Shown piece by piece: positions 1 through 7,124 of a stretch of DNA of 9,185 nucleotides (position 1 is the stretch's first letter; each line of letters opens with the position of its first letter). The notes beneath the pieces are model-generated. The model was not told the origin of the DNA. It ran no database searches and saw only the letters and a list, made by a program, of their open reading frames with translations. The translations under genes were made by a program, and so were the position numbers. This DNA comes from DASRVA01 sp050732935 (lineage in GTDB: Bacteria > Gemmatimonadota > Gemmatimonadetes > JACCXV01 > JAHWKZ01). The stretch spans positions 1 to 9,185 of the forward strand of contig JBOHRW010000221.1 in NCBI GenBank assembly GCA_050732935.1, read 5' to 3'.

Positions 1-1
1 G

Positions 2-1930
2 TATCAGGGCGCGGCGACCGGTGTGGGCGGGATCCTGCGCGACGTCTTCACCATGGGGGCCCGGCCGATCGCGCTCCTCGACTCCCTCCGCTTCGGCGAG
101 CTCGACGACCCGCACGTCCGCTACCTCTTCCGGCACGTCGTCCGCGGCGTCGGCGACTACGGCAACTGCGTCGGGGTCCCGACGGTCGGCGGCGAGGTCG
201 TCTTCGACGACGCCTACCGGGGGAACCCGCTCGTCAACGCGATGTGCGTCGGGATCCTCCGCCACCAGGACCTGACCGGCGCCTCGGCGGGAGCCGCCGG
301 GAACGTCGTCTACGTGCTCGGGTCCAGGACCGGCCGGGACGGGATCCACGGCGCGAGCCTCCTCGCCTCGAGCGAGCTCGGGGACGACGCGGTCGAGAGC
401 CGGCCGACCGTGCAGGTCGGCGACCCGTTCACCGAGAAGCTCCTTCTGGAGGCCACGCTCGAGCTGATCGGGCGCGGCGTCGTGTCGGGAATCCAGGACA
501 TGGGAGCGGCCGGCCTCACGTCGTCCTCCAGCGAGATGGCGTCCCGCGCGGGGGCGGGGATCGAGATCGACAGCGCGAAAGTCCCTCGTCGCGAGCCCGG
601 CATGACCGCCTACGAGATCCTCCTCAGCGAGTCCCAGGAGCGGATGCTGATCTCCGCCGATCCGTCGAGCGAGCTCGAGCTGATGAAGGTCGCCGCGAAG
701 TGGGACCTCCCCTGCACGAAGGTCGGGCATGTGACCGGGGACGGTGCGTGGCGGATCCTGGACGGCGATGCGGTCGTCTGCGAGGTCCCCGTCCGGGCCT
801 TGACCGACCTGGTGCCGCGCTACGTCCGCGAGGTCGATCCGCCCGGTTACGTCGCGGAGGTCCATGCGGCGATGCCGGATCCCGAGGAGCTCGCCGCGAT
901 CGACCCGCTCCTGGCCCTCGAGACGCTCCTGGCCTCCCCCACGCTCGCGAGCAAGCGCTGGGTGTGGGAGCAGTACGACCATACGGTCCAGACGTCGACC
1001 GTGGTCGCGCCCGGGGCCGACGCCGCGGTCGTGCGGATCCGCGGGACCCCCCGCGGCCTCGCCCTCGCCGTCGACGGGAACGGCCGCTGGGTGTATTGCG
1101 ATCCCCGCCGCGGTGGTGCGCTGGCGGTCGCCGAAGCCGCTCGCAACCTTGCCGCCGTGGGTGCGAAGCCGCTCGCCATCACCGATTGCCTCAATTTCGG
1201 CAACCCCGAGAAGGACCCCGTCTACTGGCAGTTCGTGGAGGCGATCCGCGGAATCTCGGACGCCTGCCGCGCCTTGGACACACCGGTCGTGAGCGGCAAC
1301 GTCTCCTTCTACAACGAGTCCGGGCGCGGCGCCATCCACCCGACACCGACCGTCGGGATGGTTGGCGTGGTCGATCTGGACCGCGTGATCCGTCCCGGCC
1401 GGGGCCGGCCGGGCGACGCCGTGCTCGTGGTCGGCGACGAGGGCTCCCATCTGGGCGCCTCCGCGTTCCTCCACGAGGTCCTGGACCTTACTGCCGGCCA
1501 CGCGCCGGAGATCGACCTGGCGGCCGAGAAGCGCCTGGGCGAAGCTGTGCGGTCCCTCGCCGGGGCGGAGCTCGTGCGCTCGGCGCACGACTTGAGCGAC
1601 GGGGGTCTTGCGGTGGCCGCGGCCGAACTTCTCCTCACTCATGGGTCGGACATGGGGATCGAGCTCGAGCTTCCCACGAGCGCCGATCCGCTATCCGCCT
1701 TGTTCGGCGAGGACGGGGCGCGGATGCTCCTCGTGGTCTCGCCGGAGGATGTGGACAGCATCGGTGATCGACTCTCCACCCACGATCTTCCGCATCGCGT
1801 AGCCGCCCGGTTGACCGACGACCCTGTCTTCCGCATCGTGGGGCTCGGCGAGCGCAGGCGCCCGGACCTGGAGACCCTCTACGAGGGTACGATCCCACGG
1901 ATCATGCGACACACGGAGGCCAGCCGATGA
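2..1930 (+). CDS. purL: Phosphoribosylformylglycinamidine synthase subunit PurL (5' truncated)
   Basis: Catalytic subunit of FGAM synthase, which converts FGAR, ATP and glutamine-derived ammonia to FGAM in de novo purine synthesis (cytoplasm). The frame is open from base 2 and begins YQGAATGVGGILRDVF, the conserved early PurL motif, so the N-terminus (roughly 100 residues) lies outside the window; 642 codons remain. Visible motifs: GNCVGVPTVGGEVVFDD (about codons 56-72), RTGRDGIHGAS, VQVGDPFTEKLLLEA, and GIQDMGAAGLTSSSSEM (about 164-180) in the first AIR-synthase-like half. In the second half: YDHTVQTSTVV, ITDCLNFGNPEKDPVYWQF, VVSGNVSFYNES and HDLSDGGLAVAAAE. No glutaminase domain follows, so this is the small bacterial PurL type that needs separate PurS and PurQ, presumably encoded upstream. 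It ends in an ATGA overlap with purF. The internal GTG at 23 is not the true start, because conserved sequence continues upstream of it. Confidence 0.97.
   Translation, partial: YQGAATGVGGILRDVFTMGARPIALLDSLRFGELDDPHVRYLFRHVVRGVGDYGNCVGVPTVGGEVVFDDAYRGNPLVNAMCVGILRHQDLTGASAGAAGNVVYVLGSRTGRDGIHGASLLASSELGDDAVESRPTVQVGDPFTEKLLLEATLELIGRGVVSGIQDMGAAGLTSSSSEMASRAGAGIEIDSAKVPRREPGMTAYEILLSESQERMLISADPSSELELMKVAAKWDLPCTKVGHVTGDGAWRILDGDAVVCEVPVRALTDLVPRYVREVDPPGYVAEVHAAMPDPEELAAIDPLLALETLLASPTLASKRWVWEQYDHTVQTSTVVAPGADAAVVRIRGTPRGLALAVDGNGRWVYCDPRRGGALAVAEAARNLAAVGAKPLAITDCLNFGNPEKDPVYWQFVEAIRGISDACRALDTPVVSGNVSFYNESGRGAIHPTPTVGMVGVVDLDRVIRPGRGRPGDAVLVVGDEGSHLGASAFLHEVLDLTAGHAPEIDLAAEKRLGEAVRSLAGAELVRSAHDLSDGGLAVAAAELLLTHGSDMGIELELPTSADPLSALFGEDGARMLLVVSPEDVDSIGDRLSTHDLPHRVAARLTDDPVFRIVGLGERRRPDLETLYEGTIPRIMRHTEASR
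1915..1919 (+). promoter_or_regulatory. Ribosome binding site of purF inside the end of purL
   Basis: GGAGG lies 7 bases before the purF ATG, entirely within purL coding sequence. Together with the ATGA stop/start overlap it fixes the purF start and suggests translational coupling. Confidence 0.75.
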
Positions 1931-3363
1931 AGCGAAGACTGGGCGAGGAGTGCGGTATCGTCGGGGTGGTCGGCCACCCCCGCGCCGCCGAATGGGCCTA
2001 CCTGGGTCTCTACGCGCTTCAGCATCGCGGGCAGGAGTCATCGGGCATCGTCACCTCCGACGGCCGGCTACCCGGTGTCCGCCGCGGGATGGGTCTGGTG
2101 GCCGATGTCTTCGACCGCGATGCGCTGGACGATCTCGAGGGCACGGCCGCCATCGGACACAACCGCTACTCGACGACGGGCTCGCCCATCATCGCCAACG
2201 CCCAGCCGATCCTGGTGAACTATCGGGATGGATTCCTGGCGGTTTCCCACAACGGCAACCTCGTCAACGCGCGGACCCTGCGACGCCGGCTGGAGGACGC
2301 CGGCTCGATCTTCCAGTCGTCGATGGACACCGAGGTCCTGGTCCATCTGATCGCGGCCTCCCGCAGGAGCACGCGGGACGAGGCCATTCTGGAGGCGCTG
2401 GACGAGCTGAAGGGAGCCTGGTCGTTCCTGATTCTGACCCAGGACGCGCTGTACGCCGCGCGCGACCCGCACGGCTTTCGGCCGTTGTCGATGGGACGCC
2501 GTGAGGACGGCGTCTTCGTGCTGGCCTCCGAGACATGCGCGCTTGACCTGTTGGGGGTCGTTCCCGAACGCGACGTGGGGCCCGGCGAGATTCTCAAGTT
2601 CCCGCTCCAAGGCGGTCTCGAGGTCCTACGGGACGAGCCTGCGGATTCGGAGTGCATGTGCGTCTTCGAGCAGATCTACTTCGCCCGCCCCGACTCCGTC
2701 CTATTCGGCCTCAGCGCGACCGAGGCCCGGCGCCGGATGGGCCGCGAGCTCGCCCGCGAGCAACCCGCCGACGCCGACTGTGTGTTCTCCGTCCCCGACT
2801 CGAGCAACGCCGCCGCGGCCGGGTATGCCGAGCAGAGTGGGCTGCCGCTGGAGCACGGGCTCATCCGGAACCACTACATCGGCCGCACGTTCATCCAGCC
2901 CGGCCAGGACGTCCGCGACTTCCGGGTCAAGATCAAGTACAACCCGGTAAACAGCGTGATCCGCGACCGCCGGGTCGTGGTGGTCGACGACTCGATCGTC
3001 CGCGGTACGACCTCGGGGGCCCTGGTTCGGCTCATCCGGGACGCCGGTGCGAAGGAGGTCCATCTGCGGATCGCCTCGCCGCCCCTTCGTCATCCCTGCT
3101 ATTACGGCATCGACATCCCCAACCGCGACGAGCTGATCGCCTCGAGCCGGACGGTCGAGGAGATCCGTCGCTATGTCGGCGCGGATTCCCTGGCGTATCT
3201 TTCGTTCGACGGGCTGTATCGCGCGGTCGGCGCGCGCGAGCGTCACTGCGACGCCTGCTTCAGCGGCAACTACCGCGTGCCGGTGGAGGCCGGGATCGAG
3301 GAGAAGACGGCGTTCGAGCCTTCGGGCGCGACAACAGTCGAGGAGGTCCGGATCCGTGAGTGA
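1927..3363 (+). CDS. purF: Amidophosphoribosyltransferase (glutamine PRPP amidotransferase), Fe-S type
   Basis: Catalyses the first committed step of purine synthesis: PRPP plus glutamine to 5-phosphoribosylamine. The 478 residues match family length. The N-terminal Ntn-hydrolase glutaminase domain (about 9-240) starts at EECGIVGVVGH. Cys9 is the expected nucleophile, exposed by removal of an 8-residue propeptide (MKRRLGEE), as in the Bacillus subtilis enzyme. HRGQESSGI, HNRYSTTG and SHNGNLVN are glutaminase motifs. The phosphoribosyltransferase domain carries the PRPP loop VVVVDDSIVRGTTSG (350-364). Four cysteines sit where the Bacillus-type 4Fe-4S ligands occur: Cys245 (CVFEQIYFARP), Cys391 (HPCYYGIDIP), and Cys441/Cys444 (HCDACF). 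The enzyme is therefore predicted to be a processed, iron-sulfur, oxygen-sensitive form; that inference rests on motifs only. The start overlaps the purL stop and the end overlaps the next gene by 8 bases. Confidence 0.97.
   Translation: MKRRLGEECGIVGVVGHPRAAEWAYLGLYALQHRGQESSGIVTSDGRLPGVRRGMGLVADVFDRDALDDLEGTAAIGHNRYSTTGSPIIANAQPILVNYRDGFLAVSHNGNLVNARTLRRRLEDAGSIFQSSMDTEVLVHLIAASRRSTRDEAILEALDELKGAWSFLILTQDALYAARDPHGFRPLSMGRREDGVFVLASETCALDLLGVVPERDVGPGEILKFPLQGGLEVLRDEPADSECMCVFEQIYFARPDSVLFGLSATEARRRMGRELAREQPADADCVFSVPDSSNAAAAGYAEQSGLPLEHGLIRNHYIGRTFIQPGQDVRDFRVKIKYNPVNSVIRDRRVVVVDDSIVRGTTSGALVRLIRDAGAKEVHLRIASPPLRHPCYYGIDIPNRDELIASSRTVEEIRRYVGADSLAYLSFDGLYRAVGARERHCDACFSGNYRVPVEAGIEEKTAFEPSGATTVEEVRIRE
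3341..3347 (+). promoter_or_regulatory. Strong Shine-Dalgarno for the gene after purF
   Basis: AGGAGGT lies within the last codons of purF with an 8-base spacer to the GTG at 3356. It decides the start of the downstream gene against the earlier in-frame ATG at 3173, which would overlap purF by nearly 200 bases. Confidence 0.8.
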
Positions 3364-3835
3364 TCTGCCGAAAGCCTCGGCTTCCACCCGCTACAGCCGC
3401 TTCCGCATCGCGCCCCAGATCCGCTTGGCCAACTATATCGCCGGCCATGCCAAGGAATGGGTCAAGGAATGGCTTGAAAAGGTACGGCGTGATCCGGTTA
3501 CCGCGGCTTATGCTTCCTACGGGGACACCGACGAGCTCCTCCGCGACACCGAGGCGCTCTATCACTATCTGGCGACCTGGCTCCGGCACGGAGACTGGGA
3601 TCCGCGGATCGATCCGCACTATCGGAGGATCGGGCGGGACCGCCGCCGCGAAGGGTTCCCCCTCGGTCAGGTGATCGCCGCCATACTGATCGCCAAGCGC
3701 ACGCTCTGGGACCGGATCGTGGAGGACAAGCAGCTCTCGGTGGCGCTCGAGCTCGAGGTCACGCGGGCGATCAGCCGGTTCTACGACCGGGCGATCTACA
3801 ACACCGTCCTCGGCCACGAGGAAGCTGCCGAGTAG
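3356..3835 (+). CDS. Helical protein resembling an RsbRD-type N-terminal domain
   Basis: 159 residues from a GTG start fixed by a perfect Shine-Dalgarno. No signal peptide or membrane segment is visible. The sequence is charged and looks all-helical: LANYIAGHAKEWVKEWLEKVRRDP (about 24-47), TDELLRDTEALYHYLATWL (about 58-76), FPLGQVIAAILIAKRTLWDRIVE (101-123), and ALELEVTRAISRFYDRAIYNTVLGHEEA (130-157). This layout resembles the four-helix RsbRD/RsbR N-terminal sensor domain found in stressosome proteins and at the front of some histidine kinases. No STAS, kinase or other output domain follows, so it would be a stand-alone sensor-like module. The 8-base overlap with purF implies coupled expression with purine synthesis. 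The family call is by pattern recall only; the ligand, if any, is unknown. An unrelated helical domain is the main alternative. Confidence 0.75.
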   Translation: MSDLPKASASTRYSRFRIAPQIRLANYIAGHAKEWVKEWLEKVRRDPVTAAYASYGDTDELLRDTEALYHYLATWLRHGDWDPRIDPHYRRIGRDRRREGFPLGQVIAAILIAKRTLWDRIVEDKQLSVALELEVTRAISRFYDRAIYNTVLGHEEAAE

Positions 3836-3877
3836 AACCGGGCGCATCCACAGCGGAGCGCGCCCGTCAGAACGAAA

Positions 3878-3902
3878 GAGGGGGCGCCAGAGGCACCCCC
3901 TC
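3878..3902 (-). terminator. Intrinsic terminator at convergent junction, mainly for the minus strand
   Basis: Arms 3878-3888 and 3892-3902 form an 11-bp stem with a 3-base loop. In minus-strand RNA every position pairs (one G-U wobble) and the stem is followed by UUUCGUU. In plus-strand RNA the same position is a C-A mismatch and no T run follows. It therefore fits termination of the 77-residue gene immediately upstream on the minus strand. It may also stop plus-strand transcription weakly after the purF operon. Confidence 0.75.
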
Positions 3903-3919
3903 GAGCGACTTTGCCGGGA

Positions 3920-4153
3920 TCAGCTCCCGCCGCCCTGTCCCCCTCCACCACCGCCGTCACCTTCGGTTCCGGGTACGTCGGGCGCCGAGATGTCCACGTC
4001 GGCGTTGATGTCGGTGGCGTCGTCCGCGTCCCCGCCACCAAAAGCGCCGCTCATGTAGAGCACCGCCGCCAGGATCAGGATCACGATGATGATCAGGATG
4101 GCGTAGATGCCACCCTGGCCTCCTCCACCGCCACCTTCTCCTTCCTGCGCCAT
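3920..4153 (-). CDS. Small glycine-rich acidic single-pass membrane protein, unknown function
   Basis: 77 residues. The ATG at 4153 is preceded by AAGGAGGT with a 6-base spacer; an in-frame GTG 18 bases upstream overlaps that site and is rejected. One hydrophobic helix (about 16-38, IYAILIIIVILILAAVLYMSG) is flanked by near-identical glycine blocks: GEGGGGGGQGG at 5-15 and GDGGGGGGQGGG at 65-76. The tail between (42-66) is strongly acidic (D42, D44, D45, D48, D52, D54, D59, E64, D66). The protein contains no Lys, Arg or His at all. It has no lipobox and no cleavable-looking signal. The absence of flanking positive residues leaves topology undecided. It lies after the PH-like gene but appears to have its own promoter and terminator. 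I do not recognise a family; a structural or scaffold role in the envelope is only a guess. Confidence 0.8.
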   Translation of the reverse strand: MAQEGEGGGGGGQGGIYAILIIIVILILAAVLYMSGAFGGGDADDATDINADVDISAPDVPGTEGDGGGGGGQGGGS

Positions 4154-4190
4154 GCTCCTACCTCCTTGCACGGGGTTGTTGTGACCTCTG

Positions 4191-4219
4191 TTCCTACACT
4201 GCTCTCCGAGTCATGTCAA
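4191..4219 (-). promoter_or_regulatory. Possible sigma-70 promoter for the Gly-rich membrane protein
   Basis: Minus strand TTGACA (4214-4219), a perfect -35 box, lies 17 bases from TAGGAA (4191-4196), a poor -10 box. The -35 overlaps the stop codon of the preceding PH-like gene. Position and spacing suit the gene starting at 4153; the weak -10 limits confidence. Confidence 0.4.
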
Positions 4220-4608
4220 GATGCCCCCGTTCGCCGGGCGTGCCGCACGGCGGCCACGAGCTCCGGAATGCGGGGCATCGGGAACTGGTAGCCGACGACC
4301 CGATACAGCCAGTGGGTCTCGGCCGTCAGGATCTGGGCCCCAAGAGGCGTCTTCTGGACGCCCACCACGCGGTCCCAGGGGATCCGCCGGTATCTCCAGA
4401 GATATTTCACCCCCAGCGCCTCCCGCCCTATCTCGATGGCCGGCGCTACGTAGACGCCGAGCCCCACGCTGAACAGCGACCACAGCAGGATGAACCACCG
4501 ATGGACGAAGATGTCGATCCAGAAGAGATAGAAGAAAAGGACGGCGCTGCCGAAGAACCATCCTTTCAGCACCCACCGCATCGTGGGAAAGGCGAACTCG
4601 CGCTTCAC
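4216..4608 (-). CDS. Two-TM membrane protein with bacterial PH-like domain
   Basis: 130 residues starting at GTG 4608, which overlaps the rnr stop by 4 bases (GTGA), implying translational coupling. Two hydrophobic helices (about 16-34 and 38-56) form a hairpin separated by a short VHRW turn. The C-terminal half (about 58-125) is soluble and beta-rich: GVKYLWRYRRIPWDRVVGVQ, then ILTAETHWLYRVVGYQFP, then a helix EIVAAVRHAR-like at 116-125 (PELVAAVRHARR). This arrangement, with the IPWDRVVGV segment, resembles the small membrane-anchored bacterial PH (bPH/YdbT-type) proteins. The function of such proteins is generally unknown. Co-expression with RNase R may be fortuitous. I am fairly sure the gene is real and less sure of the PH assignment. 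Confidence 0.78.
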   Translation of the reverse strand: MKREFAFPTMRWVLKGWFFGSAVLFFYLFWIDIFVHRWFILLWSLFSVGLGVYVAPAIEIGREALGVKYLWRYRRIPWDRVVGVQKTPLGAQILTAETHWLYRVVGYQFPMPRIPELVAAVRHARRTGAS

Positions 4609-6800
4609 TTCTTCTTCGCTTCCTTCTTCGGCCGATTACTCTTCCCGTCGCCCTTGCCTCCGCCCTCCTCTTTCACCAGCGCGAAGTCGATCTCCCGTTC
4701 CTCCTTGTCGACGCCGGTCACCTCGACGCGCACGGAATCCGCCAGGCGGAACCTGCGTCCGGTGTTGCGGCCGATCAGGGCGAAGCTGTTCTCGTGGAAC
4801 TCGTAGTAGTCGTCCTCCAGATCGTGCACGGGGACCATCCCCTCGACGAAGTACTCGTCGAGCCGCACGAAGAACCCGAACGATCGCACGCCACTGATCC
4901 GTCCCTGGAACTGCTTGCCGATGTGGCGCTCCATGAACTCCACTTTCTTGAGCTCGATGGAGTCGCGCTCGGCACGCTCGGCGATCCGTTCCTGGACCGA
5001 GGCGTGCTCGGCGGTCTTCGCCAACCCGTCCAGCGTGCGCTCGCGCTCGTCGGGGTCCTTCCACCGCTCGCCCGCTTCGAGCCGCTTGAGCAGCCGGTGC
5101 ACGACGAGATCCGGATACCGGCGGATGGGCGACGTGAAATGCGTGTAGTGCTCGGCCGCGAGGCCGAAGTGGCCGATGTTCTCGGTCGAGTACCGGGCCT
5201 GCATCATCGATCGCAGAACGACCGTATTGACGAGCTCCTCCTCGGGCTTCCCGCGCACCTCGCCGAGGATGCGCTTCAGGTCGTCGGGCTGGATGTCGCC
5301 CTTCGGCAACCGGTATCCCATGACCCCGACAAAGTCCCGCATCCGCTCGAGCTTCTCCTTCGACGGCTGGTCGTGGACGCGGTAGATGAAGGGGATCTTC
5401 CTCTTGGTGGCATGGCGCGCCACGATCTCGTTCGCGAGCAGCATGAACTCCTCGATCAGTCGCATGCTGTCGAGGCGCACCGATTCCTTGATGTCGATGG
5501 GGAACCCCTCCTCATCGAGCTCGACGCGCGACTCGGGCAGGTCGAAGTCCAGGCTGCCGCGCTCGAATCGCCTGGCGCTGAGCCGCTTGGCGAGCCTGCG
5601 CAGGGTCTGGATGGGATAGACGAGGTCCTTGTGCTCGGGCTTCGGGAGATCCCCCTGGATGATCGCCTGAGCCTCGGCGTAGGAGAGCCGATGGCGGCTC
5701 TTGATCACCGTCTCGGCGATCTGGAAGCCGTGGACGTGGGCGTCGCCGTCCATCTTCACGATTACCGAGTACGTCAGCCGATCCTCATCGGGAACCAACG
5801 AGCAGAGCTCGTTCGACAGCCGCTCGGGAAGCATGGGAATCACGCGATCGACCAGGTACGTCGACGTTCCCCGTTCGAATGCCTCGTGATCGATCTCCCG
5901 GTCGTGCTCAACAAAATGGCTCACGTCCGCGATGTGGATCCCGATCTCGAACCGGTCGTCCTCCAGCCGCTCGAGGGACAGGGCGTCGTCGAAGTCTTTC
6001 GCGTCCGCCGGGTCGATCGTGAACGAGAAGCGATCGCGCAGATCCATCCGACGCTTCGTTTCGGCGGCGAAGTCGACCCGGAGCTTCTTCGCCGCCTCCT
6101 CGACGCCCGGCGGGAACTCGGTGGTAAGCCCATGCGAGAGGACGATCGAGAGGATGTCGACGCCCGGGTCGTCGGGGTCCCCCAGCACCTGGGCGACATG
6201 CCCCTCCGGGTTCTTCGTGCCGTCCCCCCAGTCGTCGATCTCGACGACGACCTTCTGGCCCTCCTTGGCGTGGGCCAGGCCCTCCTGGGCGACATAGACG
6301 TCGAAGTGGAAGAGCGGGTTGTCCGGCTTGATGAAGCCGAAGTGCTTTCCCTTCTGGAGGGTGCCCACGATCTGTTCGCGCCCCCGCTCGAGGATCCGGA
6401 TGATGGTCCCCTCCGGGTTGCCTTGGCGCTTCTTGCGTTCGATCCGCGCCACCACGCGGTCCCGATGGACGGCACCTCCCAGCCGGTGCTGCGGGATGAA
6501 GACGTCCAGCATGCTGTCCCGTCGCTCGGGAATCACGAAGCCGGCGCCCCTGCGGGTCGAGTCGAGCCTACCCACCACCAGGTTGATCTGCTCCGGAAGC
6601 GCGTAGCGCTGGTGCTTGATCTTGTAGATCGCGCCCTCGTCGGTCATCCGGGCGAGAGTCTCCTTGAGCTCCGGATAACCGTCGTCCTTGATCCCGAGCC
6701 CGTCGGCGATCTCCTTCAGCTTGAGCGGACGCTGGGCGTGCTGCCCCAGATGATCGAGCACGCGCTTGTCCAGAGTAAGACGGGTCTCGCGCGCGCTCAC
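4605..6800 (-). CDS. rnr: Ribonuclease R (3'-5' exoribonuclease, RNB family)
   Basis: 731 residues. It degrades structured RNA processively from the 3' end and acts in mRNA, rRNA and tmRNA quality control. Domains in order: N-terminal winged helix (about 8-70, LKLKEIADGLGIK); two cold-shock/OB domains (about 75-205, with GRLDSTRRGAGFVIPE and GTLQKGKHFGFIKPD); RNB catalytic domain (about 250-575); S1 domain (about 625-708, GKQFQGRISGVRSFGFFVRL); and a Lys-rich tail ending KKEAKKK. The catalytic metal-binding acidic cluster is intact: Asp263, Asp269, Asp271 and Asp272 in TIDPADAKDFDD. The HFTSPIRRYPDLVVHRLL signature is at 554-571. Winged helix plus basic tail favour RNase R over RNase II. The GTG start follows only a weak GAGAG site, but an in-frame stop a few codons upstream limits alternatives. 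The gene begins 115 bases after the zinc-ribbon gene and overlaps the PH-like gene. Confidence 0.96.
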   Translation of the reverse strand: MSARETRLTLDKRVLDHLGQHAQRPLKLKEIADGLGIKDDGYPELKETLARMTDEGAIYKIKHQRYALPEQINLVVGRLDSTRRGAGFVIPERRDSMLDVFIPQHRLGGAVHRDRVVARIERKKRQGNPEGTIIRILERGREQIVGTLQKGKHFGFIKPDNPLFHFDVYVAQEGLAHAKEGQKVVVEIDDWGDGTKNPEGHVAQVLGDPDDPGVDILSIVLSHGLTTEFPPGVEEAAKKLRVDFAAETKRRMDLRDRFSFTIDPADAKDFDDALSLERLEDDRFEIGIHIADVSHFVEHDREIDHEAFERGTSTYLVDRVIPMLPERLSNELCSLVPDEDRLTYSVIVKMDGDAHVHGFQIAETVIKSRHRLSYAEAQAIIQGDLPKPEHKDLVYPIQTLRRLAKRLSARRFERGSLDFDLPESRVELDEEGFPIDIKESVRLDSMRLIEEFMLLANEIVARHATKRKIPFIYRVHDQPSKEKLERMRDFVGVMGYRLPKGDIQPDDLKRILGEVRGKPEEELVNTVVLRSMMQARYSTENIGHFGLAAEHYTHFTSPIRRYPDLVVHRLLKRLEAGERWKDPDERERTLDGLAKTAEHASVQERIAERAERDSIELKKVEFMERHIGKQFQGRISGVRSFGFFVRLDEYFVEGMVPVHDLEDDYYEFHENSFALIGRNTGRRFRLADSVRVEVTGVDKEEREIDFALVKEEGGGKGDGKSNRPKKEAKKK

Positions 6801-6821
6801 GGTCTCTCGAAACTGGTTGAT

Positions 6822-6851
6822 ATCATGTTAAGTAAATATCTTTTTTCACAA
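6822..6851 (-). promoter_or_regulatory. Possible promoter of rnr in an AT-rich gap
   Basis: Minus-strand TTGTGA (6846-6851) and CATGAT (6822-6827), spaced 18 bases, match the -35 and -10 consensus at four of six positions each. The surrounding 6821-6870 stretch is strikingly AT-rich for this window and lies just upstream of the rnr start. This is the best sigma-70-like pair I could find, but AT-rich sequence produces chance matches. Confidence 0.3.
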
Positions 6852-6915
6852 CATGTTAGATACACTAATGTCATTCCCTTTCCCGCCGTCGGATAGTCCC
6901 TCCGAACGATCGACC

Positions 6916-7083
6916 TCAGTAGGACTCCGCCTCGTCGATCAGCATGATCGGGATGTCGTCCTTGATCGGATAGCGGAGTCGGCAGGCCGGGCACTCCAGC
7001 ACCTGCTCCTCCTCCTTGTAGGTCAGGTCGCCCTTGCACTTGGGGCAGGCGAGGATCTCGAGAAGCTCCTTGTCGAGGGCCAT
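6916..7083 (-). CDS. Trm112/YcaR (UPF0434) family zinc-ribbon protein
   Basis: 55 residues, typical length for this family. It begins MALDKELLEILACPKCKGDL, and has two CPxC knuckles: Cys13/Cys16 and Cys31/Cys34 (LECPACRLRYPIKDDIPIML), the expected zinc-binding pattern, ending DEAESY. Eukaryotic and archaeal Trm112 activate methyltransferases acting on tRNA, rRNA and release factors. The role of the short bacterial form is less clear, so only a partner or chaperone role in RNA or translation metabolism is inferred. The start ATG at 7083 has GGAGG with a short 4-base spacer. It follows era by 41 bases on the same strand, which suits a shared transcript. The same reading frame stays open far upstream through era, so an automatic caller could wrongly extend it; the family length supports the short form. 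Confidence 0.92.
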   Translation of the reverse strand: MALDKELLEILACPKCKGDLTYKEEEQVLECPACRLRYPIKDDIPIMLIDEAESY

Positions 7084-7124
7084 GTCTCCTCCGTCGGTCG
7101 TGTGTCCCGGTCGCGGCCGGGAGC

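Noticed and set aside
244..1767. A 507-codon Arg/Pro/Gly-rich plus-strand frame within purL
   Set aside because: Typical frame-shadow composition, fully overlapped by PurL with conserved motifs throughout.
4794..6896. A 700-codon plus-strand open frame opposite rnr
   Set aside because: It is the antisense shadow of a clear RNase R gene in GC-rich DNA. Its translation has no recognisable domain, while the minus strand carries all RNase R motifs.
7106..7121. CCCGG/CCGGG hairpin between era and the zinc-ribbon gene as a terminator
   Set aside because: The stem is only 5 bp, there is no T run on the minus strand, and the next gene follows closely on the same strand. At most it is an intercistronic stem.
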